Positions 26,469 through 35,292 of a DNA stretch of 63,242 nucleotides are shown here, piece by piece. Numbering within the stretch: position 1 is the stretch's first letter; each line of letters opens with the position of its first letter. The notes beneath the pieces were generated by a model, which saw only the letters and a list, made by a program, of their open reading frames with translations, made no database searches and was not told the origin of the DNA. The position numbers and the translations under genes are program-made. The stretch comes from Hymenobacter amundsenii (GTDB lineage: Bacteria; Bacteroidota; Bacteroidia; Cytophagales; Hymenobacteraceae): assembly GCF_002204745.1 (NCBI RefSeq), contig NZ_NIRR01000026.1, forward strand, positions 1 through 63,242, read 5' to 3'.

Positions 26469-26504
26469 AGCAAGGCCCCGCCGTAACCACGGCGGGGCCT
26501 TGCT
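26469..26504. terminator. GC-rich hairpin after the E2 gene
   Basis: 16-bp perfect arms, AGCAAGGCCCCGCCGT and its complement, loop AACC, 26 bp downstream of the E2 stop codon on the minus strand. There is no T-tract, so it may act as an RNA 3'-end stabiliser or a weak terminator. Confidence 0.6.
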
Positions 26505-26529
26505 GCATATACACTTTGAGCCTCAAGTG

Positions 26530-27906
26530 CTAAATGCTTGTACTTGGGTCAAACTGCTCTAAGTAGTCAGCCACGCGGCGCACGAACATGCCGCCGAGCG
26601 AGCCATCGACCACGCGGTGGTCGTAGCTGTGGCTCAGGAACATGAAGTGGCGCACGCCGATCAGGTCGCCCTGGGGCGTTTCAATTACGGCAGGCTTCTT
26701 CTTGATGGCGCCCACGGCCATGATGGCTACCTGAGGCTGCATGATGATGGGCGTGCCCATCACGTTGCCAAACGAGCCAACGTTGGATACGGTGTAGGTG
26801 CCGCCTTCCAGGTCTTCGGGCTTGAGCTTGTTGGTGCGGGCGCGGTTGGCCAGATCGTTCAACTTCTTGCTCAGGCCATTCAGGTTGAGCTGGTCGGCGT
26901 TGTGAATCACCGGTACAATGAGGTTGCCCGAGGGCAGGGCCACGGCCACGCCAATGTTAATGTCGCGCTTCTTGATGATGTAGTCGCCATCAATGGAAAC
27001 GTTGATGAGCGGGTAGTCCTGAATGGCGCGGGCAATGGCTTGGATGAAGATGGGCGTGAAGGTCAGGTTCTCGCCTTCACGCTTCTTGTAGGCATCCTTG
27101 TGCTTGTTGCGCCAGTTCACGATGTCGGTCACGTCGGCCTCCACGAAGCTTGTCACGTGGGGCGAAATGCGCTTCGAGTCCACCATGCGCTGGGCAATCA
27201 TCTTGCGCATGCGGTCCATCTCAATCAGCTCCTGCCCACCACTGATGGAAGGCACCGCCTTGGTAGCGGCAGCAGCAGTCTGGGGCTTGGCAGCGGCCGG
27301 AGCCGGAGTTGGTGCGGCGGCTGGCGTAGCGGCCGGAGCGGCAGCAACTGGGGCCGCGGCCTGCGGCGTGAGAGGCTGCTTGCCGCCGGCCACGTAGTCG
27401 AGAATGTCCTTTTTGGTGACGCGGCCCTCGTTGCCGGTGCCGGGTAGGTATTCGAGGTCGCTCATGCTGATGCCTTCCTCGCGGGCGATGCTCATGACCA
27501 GCGGCGAGTAGAAGCGGCCGGTCTGGGGCTCGGCTGAGCCAGCCGGCGCGGCGGCCGGTACGTGGGGCACCTGGGCGGCTTCGGCGGCGTGGTTGGCGCT
27601 GCCATTGGCCGAGGCGGCCGGCGTAGCGGGGGCACTCGCCGGAGCCGATGCGCCGGCGTTGGCAGCATTGGTTTCAATCACGGCGATGGGGGCGCCCACA
27701 GCCACTACCTGGCCTTCTTCCACCAGAATTTCCTGCAGCACGCCGGCGTGCAGGGCGGGTACTTCGGTGTCTACTTTGTCGGTGGCCACTTCCAGCACCG
27801 ATTCGTCCTGCTCGATGGCGTCGCCTACTTGCTTAAGCCATTTGAGAACGGTGCCTTCCATGATGGATTCGCCCATCTTGGGCATCGTCATTTCCATTCG
27901 TGCCAT
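26530..27906 (-). CDS. 2-oxoacid dehydrogenase E2 (dihydrolipoamide acyltransferase)
   Basis: 458 residues. Lipoyl domain at about 3-78 with lipoylated K44 (EVATDKVDTEVP), an Ala/Pro linker, a peripheral-subunit-binding domain (SPLVMSIAREEGISMSDLEY, about 133-170), a second Ala/Pro linker and the catalytic core with H430 and D434 (DHRVVDG). It passes an acyl group to CoA within a multienzyme complex. Pyruvate, branched-chain or 2-oxoglutarate type cannot be decided; E1 and E3 genes are not adjacent. A perfect -7 box lies at 27952. Confidence 0.92.
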   Translation of the reverse strand: MARMEMTMPKMGESIMEGTVLKWLKQVGDAIEQDESVLEVATDKVDTEVPALHAGVLQEILVEEGQVVAVGAPIAVIETNAANAGASAPASAPATPAASANGSANHAAEAAQVPHVPAAAPAGSAEPQTGRFYSPLVMSIAREEGISMSDLEYLPGTGNEGRVTKKDILDYVAGGKQPLTPQAAAPVAAAPAATPAAAPTPAPAAAKPQTAAAATKAVPSISGGQELIEMDRMRKMIAQRMVDSKRISPHVTSFVEADVTDIVNWRNKHKDAYKKREGENLTFTPIFIQAIARAIQDYPLINVSIDGDYIIKKRDINIGVAVALPSGNLIVPVIHNADQLNLNGLSKKLNDLANRARTNKLKPEDLEGGTYTVSNVGSFGNVMGTPIIMQPQVAIMAVGAIKKKPAVIETPQGDLIGVRHFMFLSHSYDHRVVDGSLGGMFVRRVADYLEQFDPSTSI

Positions 27907-27951
27907 GCGGTCGGGATATTAATAGAGGTGGGTGGGGTGGGGTTGGTGGTG

Positions 27952-27959
27952 CAAAGGTA
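27952..27959 (-). promoter_or_regulatory. -7 box TACCTTTG for the E2 gene
   Basis: Perfect TAnnTTTG on the minus strand, 45 bp upstream of the start codon. Confidence 0.5.
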
Positions 27960-28026
27960 ACCAGAACTGGCAATGCAGGGAAGTGGTGTGTACGTGACCT
28001 AGTGAATGAGTAGCTGGTAGGAGGCG

Positions 28027-28145
28027 GTCATGCTGAGCGAAGGCGCAGCCGTAGCCGAAGTATCTATACCGCTTCGTTGCTACCAGTGGGGTTACTATTG
28101 CGACAGAGATACTTCGGCTACGGCTGCGCCTTCGCTCAGCACGAC
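28027..28145. repeat. Inverted repeat, family A
   Basis: Nearly perfect long arms: GTCATGCTGAGCGAAGGCG and onward through CAGCCGTAGCCGAAGTATCT, mirrored on the right with one change near the tip (CAGCACGAC). It fills the gap between cinA and the E2 gene. Confidence 0.82.
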
Positions 28146-28176
28146 AGGGACTTTATTCACCCATTCACCAACTCGC

Positions 28177-29433
28177 TCATTCGCCGGCTGGTAAATTCAG
28201 GCGCAACAGGTTCAGGGCGGTGGTGGTGGTGAACTCCAGGTTCAGCTGGCGGCCCCGGTCGAAACTGATTTGCTTCGTGACGGTGCGGTGGGCGTCGGCG
28301 TAGGCCACGCAGATGGTGCCCACGGGCTTGGTCGGCGTGCCGCCGTCGGGGCCGGCAATGCCGCTGGTTGCCAGGGCCACGTCCACGCCCAGGCGGCGGC
28401 GCAGGCCCTCGGCCATTTCGGCTACTACGGCCTCACTCACGGCTCCATGAGCAGCCAGCGTTTCGGCCTTTACGCCTAATTCCTGCATTTTTATCTCGTT
28501 GGAGTAGGCCACGATGCTGCCCTGGTAGTAGCGCGAGGCCCCGGGGATGCTGGTGAGGCGGTGGGCCAGCAGGCCCCCGGTGCAGCTCTCGGCCGTGCCT
28601 ACCGTCAGGTCCCGCGCCAGCAGCAGTTGGCCCACGGCTTCCTCCAGCTTGATTTCGCCTTCGGCAAAAATATGGGTGCCAAGCAGGCGGCGCAATTCGG
28701 GCAGCAGGGCTTCCATGCGGGCCCGCAGGTGGGGCTGGCCGTCGTCGTGGCCCGTCAGGCGTAGGCGCACGCCCCCCAACGAGGGCAAATAAGCGAGTTT
28801 GATATTCGGGGGCAGCGCCGTTTCCCAGTCCTCAATCTGCTGGGCCAGAAACGATTCGCCCAGGCCCACCGTCTGCACCACCAAGTGCTCGATGGCAGGC
28901 GTCTGGAAGTGAGCCCGCAGGCGGGGCAGTACCTCATGGGTCATCAGGTACTTCATTTCGTGGGGCACGCCGGGCATGCTCACGAACACCACGCTACCGT
29001 CTTCGAACCACATGCCGGGCGCGGTACCCACGGCGTTGTGCAGTACCTGGCAGTTGGCCGGCACCATTGCCTGCTGGCGGTTTACTTCCAGCATGGGCCG
29101 GTTGTAGCGGGCAAAAATGCTTTCCACGTGGCGCAGTACGTTTTCGTCGAGCACCAGCCCGGCCCCGAAATAGCGGGCCAGCACGTGCTTGGTAAGGTCG
29201 TCCTTGGTGGGGCCCAGGCCGCCGGTCATCAGCACCACCCGGGCCCGCTGCCGGGCCTGGTCGAGGGTAGCCACGATTTCGTCGGCCCGGTCCGATACGC
29301 TTGTAATCTGGCGCACCCGCAGCCCCAGCTTGCCCAACTCCTGGCCCATAAAGGCGGAGTTGGTATCGATGACCTGCCCGTAAAGCAGCTCATCGCCAAT
29401 AGTCATGATTTCAACGTCGGGAATAGCGGACAT
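28177..29433 (-). CDS. cinA: CinA-family nicotinamide-nucleotide amidohydrolase
   Basis: 418 residues. The N-terminal molybdopterin-binding-like domain (IMTIGDELLYGQVIDTNSAF, GGLGPTKDDLTKHVLA) acts as an ADP-ribose pyrophosphatase in related proteins. The C-terminal CinA domain (about 255-412) has the amidase signature GTAESCTGGLLAHRLTSIPG and GIAGPDGGTPTKPVGT. The pair recycles pyridine nucleotides by deamidating NMN. Full length, ATG start. No competence genes are adjacent. Confidence 0.92.
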   Translation of the reverse strand: MSAIPDVEIMTIGDELLYGQVIDTNSAFMGQELGKLGLRVRQITSVSDRADEIVATLDQARQRARVVLMTGGLGPTKDDLTKHVLARYFGAGLVLDENVLRHVESIFARYNRPMLEVNRQQAMVPANCQVLHNAVGTAPGMWFEDGSVVFVSMPGVPHEMKYLMTHEVLPRLRAHFQTPAIEHLVVQTVGLGESFLAQQIEDWETALPPNIKLAYLPSLGGVRLRLTGHDDGQPHLRARMEALLPELRRLLGTHIFAEGEIKLEEAVGQLLLARDLTVGTAESCTGGLLAHRLTSIPGASRYYQGSIVAYSNEIKMQELGVKAETLAAHGAVSEAVVAEMAEGLRRRLGVDVALATSGIAGPDGGTPTKPVGTICVAYADAHRTVTKQISFDRGRQLNLEFTTTTALNLLRLNLPAGE

Positions 29434-29534
29434 GGGGGGAGAGGTTAGGAGGAGCGCCGGATTTGACGCAATATTGGGGCGTCGCCCGCTAACAACGCCA
29501 TAATGGCCCCCGGGTTTTGCTCTTTTTCTCTTCT

Positions 29535-30338
29535 ATGACTCCCCTCCGTACCCTCATTCTGGCCGGCGCCCTCACCCTGGCCACCGCCCCGCTAGCCCTG
29601 GCCCAGACTAAAACCCCAGTTAAAAAAACTACTGCCACCACTAAAAAGACCACCGCCACCAAACCGGCAACCCCGGCTAAACCCGCCACCAAACCCGCTG
29701 CTTCTGCCCCCGTCATTCCCATTAAACTGTCCCTGAGCAGCGAGGAAGCCGCCGGTGGTCTGCGCGAAGCCCTCAGCCAGGGCGTAGCGCGGGCCGTGGC
29801 CCTGGCCGGGCAGACGGACGGCTTCAATGCCAACGCCGACATCCGCATCCCGTTTCCGCCCGAAGCCGAGCTGGTCGCTGCCACGCTACGCAGACTGCGG
29901 GCTGGGGCGCTGGTCGATAATTTTGAGGTGGCCCTGAACCGTGCCGCCGAAACCGCCGCCACCCAGGCCAAACCCATCTTCCTGGGCGCCGTGCAAAACC
30001 TGACCCTGCAAGATGCCCTCACGTTGGTCACCAGCAAGGAAAACGATGCCGCTACTACGCTGCTCTACGAAAAAACGGCTTCCGAACTGCGCACGGCCTT
30101 CCAACCCACCGTGCAGCAGTCGTTGGAGCAAACCGGCGCCACCCGGCTTTACGCCGAAATGGTGGCCCGCTACAACAAAATTCCCCTCGTAACTCCGCTT
30201 ACGCCCCAATTGGTACCCTACGCCACCGAGAAAACCGTAGACGGCCTCTTCGCCCTTATTGCCGCCGAAGAAGGCCGCATCCGGGCCAACCCCGCTGCCC
30301 AGGGCAGCGCGCTACTGAAGCGGGTATTCGGGAAATAA
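29535..30338 (+). CDS. DUF4197 family exported protein, copy 1
   Basis: 267 residues. Signal peptide MTPLRTLILAGALTLATAPLALAQ, then a Lys/Thr/Pro-rich low-complexity spacer (about 25-62) and the DUF4197 domain: GGLREALSQGVARAVALAG, IRIPFPPEAELVAATLRRL and the ending ALLKRVFGK. Function is unknown. It is followed at 30472 by a paralogue in the same orientation. The ATG at 29535 is chosen; an upstream TTG would break the signal peptide. Confidence 0.88.
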   Translation: MTPLRTLILAGALTLATAPLALAQTKTPVKKTTATTKKTTATKPATPAKPATKPAASAPVIPIKLSLSSEEAAGGLREALSQGVARAVALAGQTDGFNANADIRIPFPPEAELVAATLRRLRAGALVDNFEVALNRAAETAATQAKPIFLGAVQNLTLQDALTLVTSKENDAATTLLYEKTASELRTAFQPTVQQSLEQTGATRLYAEMVARYNKIPLVTPLTPQLVPYATEKTVDGLFALIAAEEGRIRANPAAQGSALLKRVFGK

Positions 30339-30355
30339 CGAAGGGTTAAAAGCGA

Positions 30356-30401
30356 AAACGGCCGTTAAGTGATGCCCTGATGGGACGCTCAACGGCCGTT
30401 T
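30356..30401. terminator. Long hairpin between the DUF4197 paralogues
   Basis: AAACGGCCGTT pairs with AACGGCCGTTT, and the inner GTGATGCCC pairs imperfectly with GGGACGC. No strong T-run follows, so a processing or partial-termination role is possible. Confidence 0.5.
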
Positions 30402-30471
30402 CTAATGGTTGATTTTCTGTTCTGGTCCGGTTTATGCAAAACCGGGAATAGAACCGTTTACACCTGCTCCT

Positions 30472-31233
30472 ATGAATTTCCGCTCTATCCTCGCGTTGCC
30501 CTTGCTCGTAGTGGGCCTGCAACTGCCTGCCGCCGCCCAATTTCGTTTTCCCAAGCTGGGCGAAATCTTCAAAACCCTGCCCGCCCCTACCACCACCCGG
30601 ACCGGCAGTACCGGTAGCACTGGTAGTATTACCCAGGACGAGGCCGCCCGCGGCCTTAAAGAGGCCCTCACCATGGGCATCAGCAAGGGTGCCGACCAAG
30701 CCGCCAAGACCGACGGCTTCTACCTCAATCGTCTTATCCGCATTCCGTTTCCGCCCGACGCCCAGCGCGTAGCTACCACGCTCCGCACCATCGGCCTGGG
30801 CAGTCAGGTCGATAAATTCGAACTCACGCTGAACCGCGGAGCTGAAGACGCGGCCAAGAGCGCCAAGCCTATCTTCCTGACCGCCATCAAAAGCCTCACC
30901 TTCAAAGACGTCTGGGGAATTCTGACGGGCGAGAAGGACGCCGCCACCAATTACCTCAAGCGCACCACTACCGCGCAGCTTACCACTGCCTTCCAGCCCA
31001 TCATGGAGCGCAGCCTCGGTCAGGTAGGGGCTACTAAGTACTACACCGACCTGACGAGCCGCTACAACCGCATCCCGCTGGTTACGCCCGTCCAGACCGA
31101 CCTCAACCAGTACGCCACCGGCAAGGCCATCGACGGCCTGTTCACGCTCGTGGCCCAGGAGGAGGCCAACATCCGCGAAAACCCCGTGGCCCGCACCACC
31201 GAAATCCTGCGGCGCGTATTTGGTCGGGGTTAG
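30472..31233 (+). CDS. DUF4197 family exported protein, copy 2
   Basis: 253 residues, paralogous to the gene before it. Signal peptide MNFRSILALPLLVVGLQLPAAAQ is followed by a short Thr/Gly spacer and the DUF4197 domain (AARGLKEALTMGISKGADQA, IRIPFPPDAQRVATTLRTIG, ending EILRRVFGRG). The spacer differs fully from copy 1, while the domain core is aligned along its length, so the duplication is old. Probably periplasmic or outer-membrane-facing. Confidence 0.88.
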   Translation: MNFRSILALPLLVVGLQLPAAAQFRFPKLGEIFKTLPAPTTTRTGSTGSTGSITQDEAARGLKEALTMGISKGADQAAKTDGFYLNRLIRIPFPPDAQRVATTLRTIGLGSQVDKFELTLNRGAEDAAKSAKPIFLTAIKSLTFKDVWGILTGEKDAATNYLKRTTTAQLTTAFQPIMERSLGQVGATKYYTDLTSRYNRIPLVTPVQTDLNQYATGKAIDGLFTLVAQEEANIRENPVARTTEILRRVFGRG

Positions 31234-31279
31234 GGGGGAATGGGTGACTCGGTGAATCTGCTCATCCATCTGCCATCCG

Positions 31280-31368
31280 GCCTATACAAAGCGAAGGACC
31301 TTACTGCGCCAGAACGAGCCGTTGTTACGGCCATGTTCGCGCAGTAAGGTCCTTCGCTTTATATAGGC
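31280..31368. repeat. Inverted repeat, family B
   Basis: About 30-bp arms: GCCTATAnAAAGCGAAGGACC continuing through TTACTGCGC, mirrored on the right. The tip contains a GCCGT/ACGGC stem. AAGGACCT/AGGTCCTT is shared with the copy at 51673. Confidence 0.8.
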
Positions 31369-31395
31369 TGAGAGAACTACTTCACTCATTCACGG

Positions 31396-31755
31396 CTAGT
31401 CGTAGTCGGAGTTGCGGCCGCTGTTACGCGACGAGCCCGAGGAGCCGTACTCGTCGCTTTCGTCGTCGGAGAAGTCGTTGTCGTCCAGTTCGTCGAGGGA
31501 GGTGAACTTGCTACCGCTTTCGGGGTCGTTGCCGGCTTCGGCCTCGTCGTACTCGTCCTCGCTCATGTTGGCCAGGTCGAGGGCTTCATCGTGGCTGGAG
31601 CCGGTGTCGCGCCACATCAGGTAGTCGGAGTATTTGGCAGTGAGCCGTTCCTCGGCCGAACCATGGGTTTTACTGCCGCCGGTTTTGGCATAGTCGTCCA
31701 ACAGGTCGTCGTCTTTAAAAAGGTCGTCGTCGGCGAAGTCGTCGTGTTGTGTCAT
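31396..31755 (-). CDS. Acidic, probably disordered small protein
   Basis: 119 residues, over a third Asp or Glu. DDDLFKDDDLLDDYAK at the start and a Ser/Asp-rich tail (SDDESDEYGSSGSSRNSGRN) flank a more ordered middle (EERLTAKYSDYLMWRDTG). No signal peptide or domain recognised. A perfect -7 box lies 62 bp upstream, which supports a real gene. Confidence 0.7.
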   Translation of the reverse strand: MTQHDDFADDDLFKDDDLLDDYAKTGGSKTHGSAEERLTAKYSDYLMWRDTGSSHDEALDLANMSEDEYDEAEAGNDPESGSKFTSLDELDDNDFSDDESDEYGSSGSSRNSGRNSDYD

Positions 31756-31816
31756 GGCCTTGTCAGGGGCGATAAGAGGTGAAAATTGGCAGAGTAGTAA
31801 AGGCGCCCCCCAGCCG

Positions 31817-31824
31817 CAAAGATA
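31817..31824 (-). promoter_or_regulatory. -7 box TATCTTTG for the acidic protein gene
   Basis: Perfect TAnnTTTG on the minus strand, 61 bp upstream of the start codon. The rest of the gap 31756-32037 holds no convincing gene. Confidence 0.5.
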
Positions 31825-32037
31825 CGAACGGAAGGCTGGACCAGGTTACGTTGCGGGGCGTATGCCGTTGAACGCAACGCCGCCGGCCCTGGTAATACTC
31901 GCTCCTGAAATCGGCCTGTCGCTCGGCGGCCAGGCAGGCTTCTGGCTTTATTACGGCCGCAAGGTAGAGTTGGAGCAGAGCAGGCATGGCTAACGGATTG
32001 TGCTAAAACATACACCTCCCCTCTGCAAAAACAGGCG

Positions 32038-32670
32038 CTAACGGGCCGCTTGGGCTCCGAAATCGGTAATCAGGAGTTGCGTAGCGCAAAAGTCATACTC
32101 CTCGGGCACATTGCTCGACACCAGCACCGTGCGCCCGGCCAGCGTGGCCGCCACGTGCTCCCGGTACCAGGCCACGCCCGCCCGGTCGAGGTTGGTAGTG
32201 GGCTCGTCGAGTAGCAGCAGTGGCGCGTCGGCGTAGAGGGCCAGGGCCAGCTTGAGGCGCTGTTTCATGCCGCTCGAAAAGTCTCGAATCAGCTTGTTGC
32301 GCGACTTCTCGAGGTACATGAGCCCAATCAGCTCGTCGGCCGTGAGGCCCGGCCGCAGGGGCTTGAAGCGGGTGTGAAACTGGATGAGCTCGGTCAGGCT
32401 CAGCTCCTCAATTAGCTCCAGGTAGGGTGCGGCGTAGGCCAGCCGCTGCGGCACATCCTCTACGACCACGATTTGGCCGTTTTCCTGATACTCCACCGTG
32501 CCCTGCGTAGGTAGTACCTGCCCCGACAGCGTATTAAGCAGCGTGCTTTTCCCCGAGCCGTTAGGCCCTAGAATGGCAGTAGCCGAACCCGCCACGAACG
32601 TATGCGTCAGCTCCCGGAATATCCACTCCCGCGCAAACCGCTTGCTGAGCCCGGTAGCCGTGATTTGCAT
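32038..32670 (-). CDS. ABC transporter ATP-binding protein
   Basis: 210 residues, a single nucleotide-binding domain: Walker A GPNGSGKSTLL, signature FSSGMKQRLKLA, Walker B and D-loop LLLLDEPTTNLD. It looks like the CcmA/multidrug exporter branch by its short length and SSGMKQR signature. No permease gene is adjacent, so the membrane partner must be elsewhere. It is last in the minus-strand block after lpxA, separated by a 222-bp gap containing a family A repeat. Confidence 0.88.
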   Translation of the reverse strand: MQITATGLSKRFAREWIFRELTHTFVAGSATAILGPNGSGKSTLLNTLSGQVLPTQGTVEYQENGQIVVVEDVPQRLAYAAPYLELIEELSLTELIQFHTRFKPLRPGLTADELIGLMYLEKSRNKLIRDFSSGMKQRLKLALALYADAPLLLLDEPTTNLDRAGVAWYREHVAATLAGRTVLVSSNVPEEYDFCATQLLITDFGAQAAR

Positions 32671-32714
32671 TGGTAGGGTGGGTCTGGGGAACTGGGGAGC
32701 TAGAAGGAAAAAAG

Positions 32715-32868
32715 AACGTCATGCTGAGCATGTGGCGAATTGAGCCAGGGTGCGCAGCCGCAGTCGAAGCATTTCTACCACTTCATTGCAACGGCCAATC
32801 AGCCCTTAGGATTACCATTGCGGTAGAGATGCTTCGACTGCGCCTCCGGCTACGCTCAGCATGACGTT
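32715..32868. repeat. Inverted repeat, family A, long copy
   Basis: Ends AACGTCATGCTGAGC and GCTCAGCATGACGTT. GCAGTCGAAGCAT and ATGCTTCGACTGC pair further in. The left arm carries an extra ~20 bases. It lies between lpxA and the ABC ATPase gene. Confidence 0.82.
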
Positions 32869-32891
32869 ACTTGAGCTAACAGCCAAAAAAC

Positions 32892-33692
32892 CTATTCGCC
32901 GCCGCCGTTAGGCATGCGGCCGTAGCCTTTTATCACGCCGCGGCCCGAGTTGCGGATGAAGTTGACCACTTCATCGCGCTCGGGGGAGGGAGCCAGTTCC
33001 AACTCAATCTGCTCTAGGGCGGCAGCGTTGTTGAGGCCGCTCATGAACAGCAGGCGGTAGAGCTGCTGAATCTCGGATATCTTCTGATCTGAAAAGCCCC
33101 GGCGGCGAAGCCCGATGCTGTTGATGCCGGCGTAGCTCAACGGCTCGCGCCCAGCCTTCACGAAGGGCGGCACGTCTTTCCGAATCAGCGAGCCGCCGGA
33201 AATCATGGCGTGCTGGCCTACGCGCACGAACTGGTGGATGGCCGATGAGCCGCCAATAATGGCGTAGTCGCCTACTTCCACGTGCCCGGCCACCTGCACG
33301 GTGTTGGCCAGAATGCAGTTGTCGCCGATAATGCAGTCGTGGGCAATGTGCACGTAGGCCATCAGCAGGCAGTTGCTGCCAATCACGGTTTTGAGCCGGT
33401 CCACGGTGCCGCGGTTCACCGTCACGCACTCCCGAATTACGGTGTTGTCGCCGATTTGGACCGTCGTTCTTTCGCCCGCGAATTTTAAATCCTGGGGTTG
33501 AGCCGCAATAACGGCCCCCGGAAAAATCTTGCAGTTTTTGCCAATCCGAGCCCCAGACATAATCGTGACGTTGGGGCCAATCCAGGTGCCTTCCCCGATT
33601 TCAACATCCTTGTCGATGGTCGTGAACGGCTCCACTACCACGTTCTGGGCAATATGGGCCTCGGGGTGAATATAGGCGAGCGGCTGGGTCAT
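32892..33692 (-). CDS. lpxA: UDP-GlcNAc O-acyltransferase LpxA
   Basis: 266 residues, first committed acyl transfer of lipid A synthesis (acyl-ACP to UDP-GlcNAc). A left-handed beta-helix of hexapeptides is followed by a C-terminal helical domain. Catalytic His118 lies in AYVHIAHDCIIGDNC, the equivalent of E. coli H125. It is downstream of lpxC-fabZ on the same strand, with a word-type element in the 94-bp gap. Confidence 0.95.
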   Translation of the reverse strand: MTQPLAYIHPEAHIAQNVVVEPFTTIDKDVEIGEGTWIGPNVTIMSGARIGKNCKIFPGAVIAAQPQDLKFAGERTTVQIGDNTVIRECVTVNRGTVDRLKTVIGSNCLLMAYVHIAHDCIIGDNCILANTVQVAGHVEVGDYAIIGGSSAIHQFVRVGQHAMISGGSLIRKDVPPFVKAGREPLSYAGINSIGLRRRGFSDQKISEIQQLYRLLFMSGLNNAAALEQIELELAPSPERDEVVNFIRNSGRGVIKGYGRMPNGGGE

Positions 33693-33700
33693 TCTTCTTT

Positions 33701-33790
33701 CAATTAAGAACTAAGAATTAAGAATTAAGAACTAATACGAACAGGCCAAAGGGACAAATTCTTAATTCTTGATTCCTGATTCTTAATTAT
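33701..33790. repeat. Word-type inverted element D3
   Basis: Left array AATTAAGAACTAAGAATTAA-like, right array AATTCTTAATTCTTGATTCC-like, about 20 bases between them. The right end overlaps the stop codon of lpxC-fabZ (33787-33789). Same words as D2. Confidence 0.7.
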
Positions 33791-35178
33791 TGTTTCTTAA
33801 CAATACTGGCCGACATTTCGGCTTCCATCACTACTTTCCCGCTCACGTAGGCTTTCCCGCTCATCTTGGCGATGCCCCGCTTGATGGGGGCAGTCAGCTC
33901 GCACTTGAAAATGATGGTGTCGCCGGGCTTCACCATGCGGCGAAAGCGGCAGTTTTCAATGCCCAGGAAGTAGGTCCAGTAGTTTTCGGGGTCGGGTACG
34001 GTATTGAGCACCAGAATGCCGCCGGTTTGGGCCATTGCCTCAATCTGAAGCACGCCGGGCATCACGGGGTTGCCTGGGAAGTGGCCGGCGAAGAACTGCT
34101 CGTTGAAGGTCACGTTCTTGACGCCCGTGACGGTGGTGGCGTCCAAGTGAATGATCTTGTCGATCAGCAGGAAAGGGTAGCGGTGGGGCAGGGTGGCGGC
34201 AATCTGGTTGATGTCCATCACCGGCTCGCGGCTCGGGTCGTAGGTTGGGATGGGGCTGGTGTGGGCCTCCATCATCTTTTTCTTGATGCGCTTGGCGAAG
34301 GCCACGTTGGCCGCGTGCCCGGGCCGGGCGGCCAGAATCTGGCCTTTCAGCGGGCGGCCAACCAGGGCCAGGTCGCCTACCAAATCGAGTAATTTGTGGC
34401 GGGCGGGCTCGTTCTTGTAGCGCAGGTCTACGTTGTTGAGAATGCCTTCCTTCTTGACGGCCACTTTGGGCTTGCCCAGCATGGTGGCCAGCTCGTCCAG
34501 TTCCTCGTCGCTCACCACGCGGTCAACCACCACAATGGCATTGCTCAAATCGCCACCCTTAATGAGGTTGGATTTGTAGAGCGCCTCCAGCTCGTGCAGA
34601 AAGCAGAACGTGCGCGAGGAGCCGATTTCGGCGGCAAACTGGGAAATGTCTGTCAGCGAGGCGTGCTGAGAGCCCAGCACCGGCGAATTGTAGTCTACCA
34701 TCACCGTGAGGCGGTAGGAGTTGAGTGGCAGGGCCGCTATTTCCACCGAGCGGGCGTTATCCACGTATCGGATTTCGGCCGGTATCTCGTAGTAGTTGCG
34801 CAGCGCGTTCTGCTCTTCGAGGCCCACTTCCTGCAGGGGCTTGATGAACTCGTAGCTAGAGCCGTCCATGATGGGTGGTTCGGGGCCGTCGAGCTGGATG
34901 AGCACATTATCAATCTGCAGGCCCACGAGGGCGGCCAGCGTATGCTCCACGGTGTTCACGCGGGCCCCGTTCTGCTCGATGGTCGTGCCCCGCGAGAGGT
35001 CCACTACGTTGTCCACGTCGGCATCCACAATGGGCTGGCCGGGCAAATCGACGCGCTGAAACTTGTAACCGTGGTTGATGGGGGCCGGGCAGAACGTCAT
35101 CGTGGCCTGCACGCCGGTATGAAGACCGATGCCACTCACGGTGACGGGGGCCTTGATGGTATGTTGCTTGTCGTTCAT
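33787..35178 (-). CDS. lpxC-fabZ: Bifunctional LpxC deacetylase / FabZ dehydratase
   Basis: 463 residues, a fusion typical of Bacteroidota. LpxC part (about 1-305): [14 protein letters not shown], zinc ligands in [10 protein letters not shown] and [13 protein letters not shown], and [11 protein letters not shown]. FabZ part (about 315-463): [13 protein letters not shown] with the catalytic His and [20 protein letters not shown] with the Glu. LpxC commits UDP-acyl-GlcNAc to lipid A; FabZ supplies acyl-ACP chains. The ATG at 35178 is preferred to an upstream TTG that lies in a word repeat. Confidence 0.95.
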   Translation of the reverse strand: MNDKQHTIKAPVTVSGIGLHTGVQATMTFCPAPINHGYKFQRVDLPGQPIVDADVDNVVDLSRGTTIEQNGARVNTVEHTLAALVGLQIDNVLIQLDGPEPPIMDGSSYEFIKPLQEVGLEEQNALRNYYEIPAEIRYVDNARSVEIAALPLNSYRLTVMVDYNSPVLGSQHASLTDISQFAAEIGSSRTFCFLHELEALYKSNLIKGGDLSNAIVVVDRVVSDEELDELATMLGKPKVAVKKEGILNNVDLRYKNEPARHKLLDLVGDLALVGRPLKGQILAARPGHAANVAFAKRIKKKMMEAHTSPIPTYDPSREPVMDINQIAATLPHRYPFLLIDKIIHLDATTVTGVKNVTFNEQFFAGHFPGNPVMPGVLQIEAMAQTGGILVLNTVPDPENYWTYFLGIENCRFRRMVKPGDTIIFKCELTAPIKRGIAKMSGKAYVSGKVVMEAEMSASIVKKQ

Positions 35179-35191
35179 TGAGTTAAGCTGC

Positions 35192-35278
35192 AAGCTTCAA
35201 GCCGCAAGCTGCAAGCGAAGAATAGGGTGATGAAAAGGAGCCCAAGACTTGCTGCTTGTAGCTTGCGGCTTGAAGCTT
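35192..35278. repeat. Word-type inverted element D4
   Basis: Perfect 19-bp arms AAGCTTCAAGCCGCAAGCT (35192-35210) and its complement (35260-35278), with extra GCAAGC/GCTTGT words next to each arm. It fills the lpxD to lpxC-fabZ gap, so it lies in the operon transcript. Confidence 0.75.
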
Positions 35279-35292
35279 TTCTAAACGCAAAG

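Noticed and set aside
31763..31987. 74-codon minus frame upstream of the acidic protein gene
   Set aside because: Covers the -7 box region, no recognisable feature and competing frames on both strands.
34396..35181. 261-codon plus frame opposite lpxC
   Set aside because: Shadow; no signal or domain, and LpxC motifs are intact on the minus strand.
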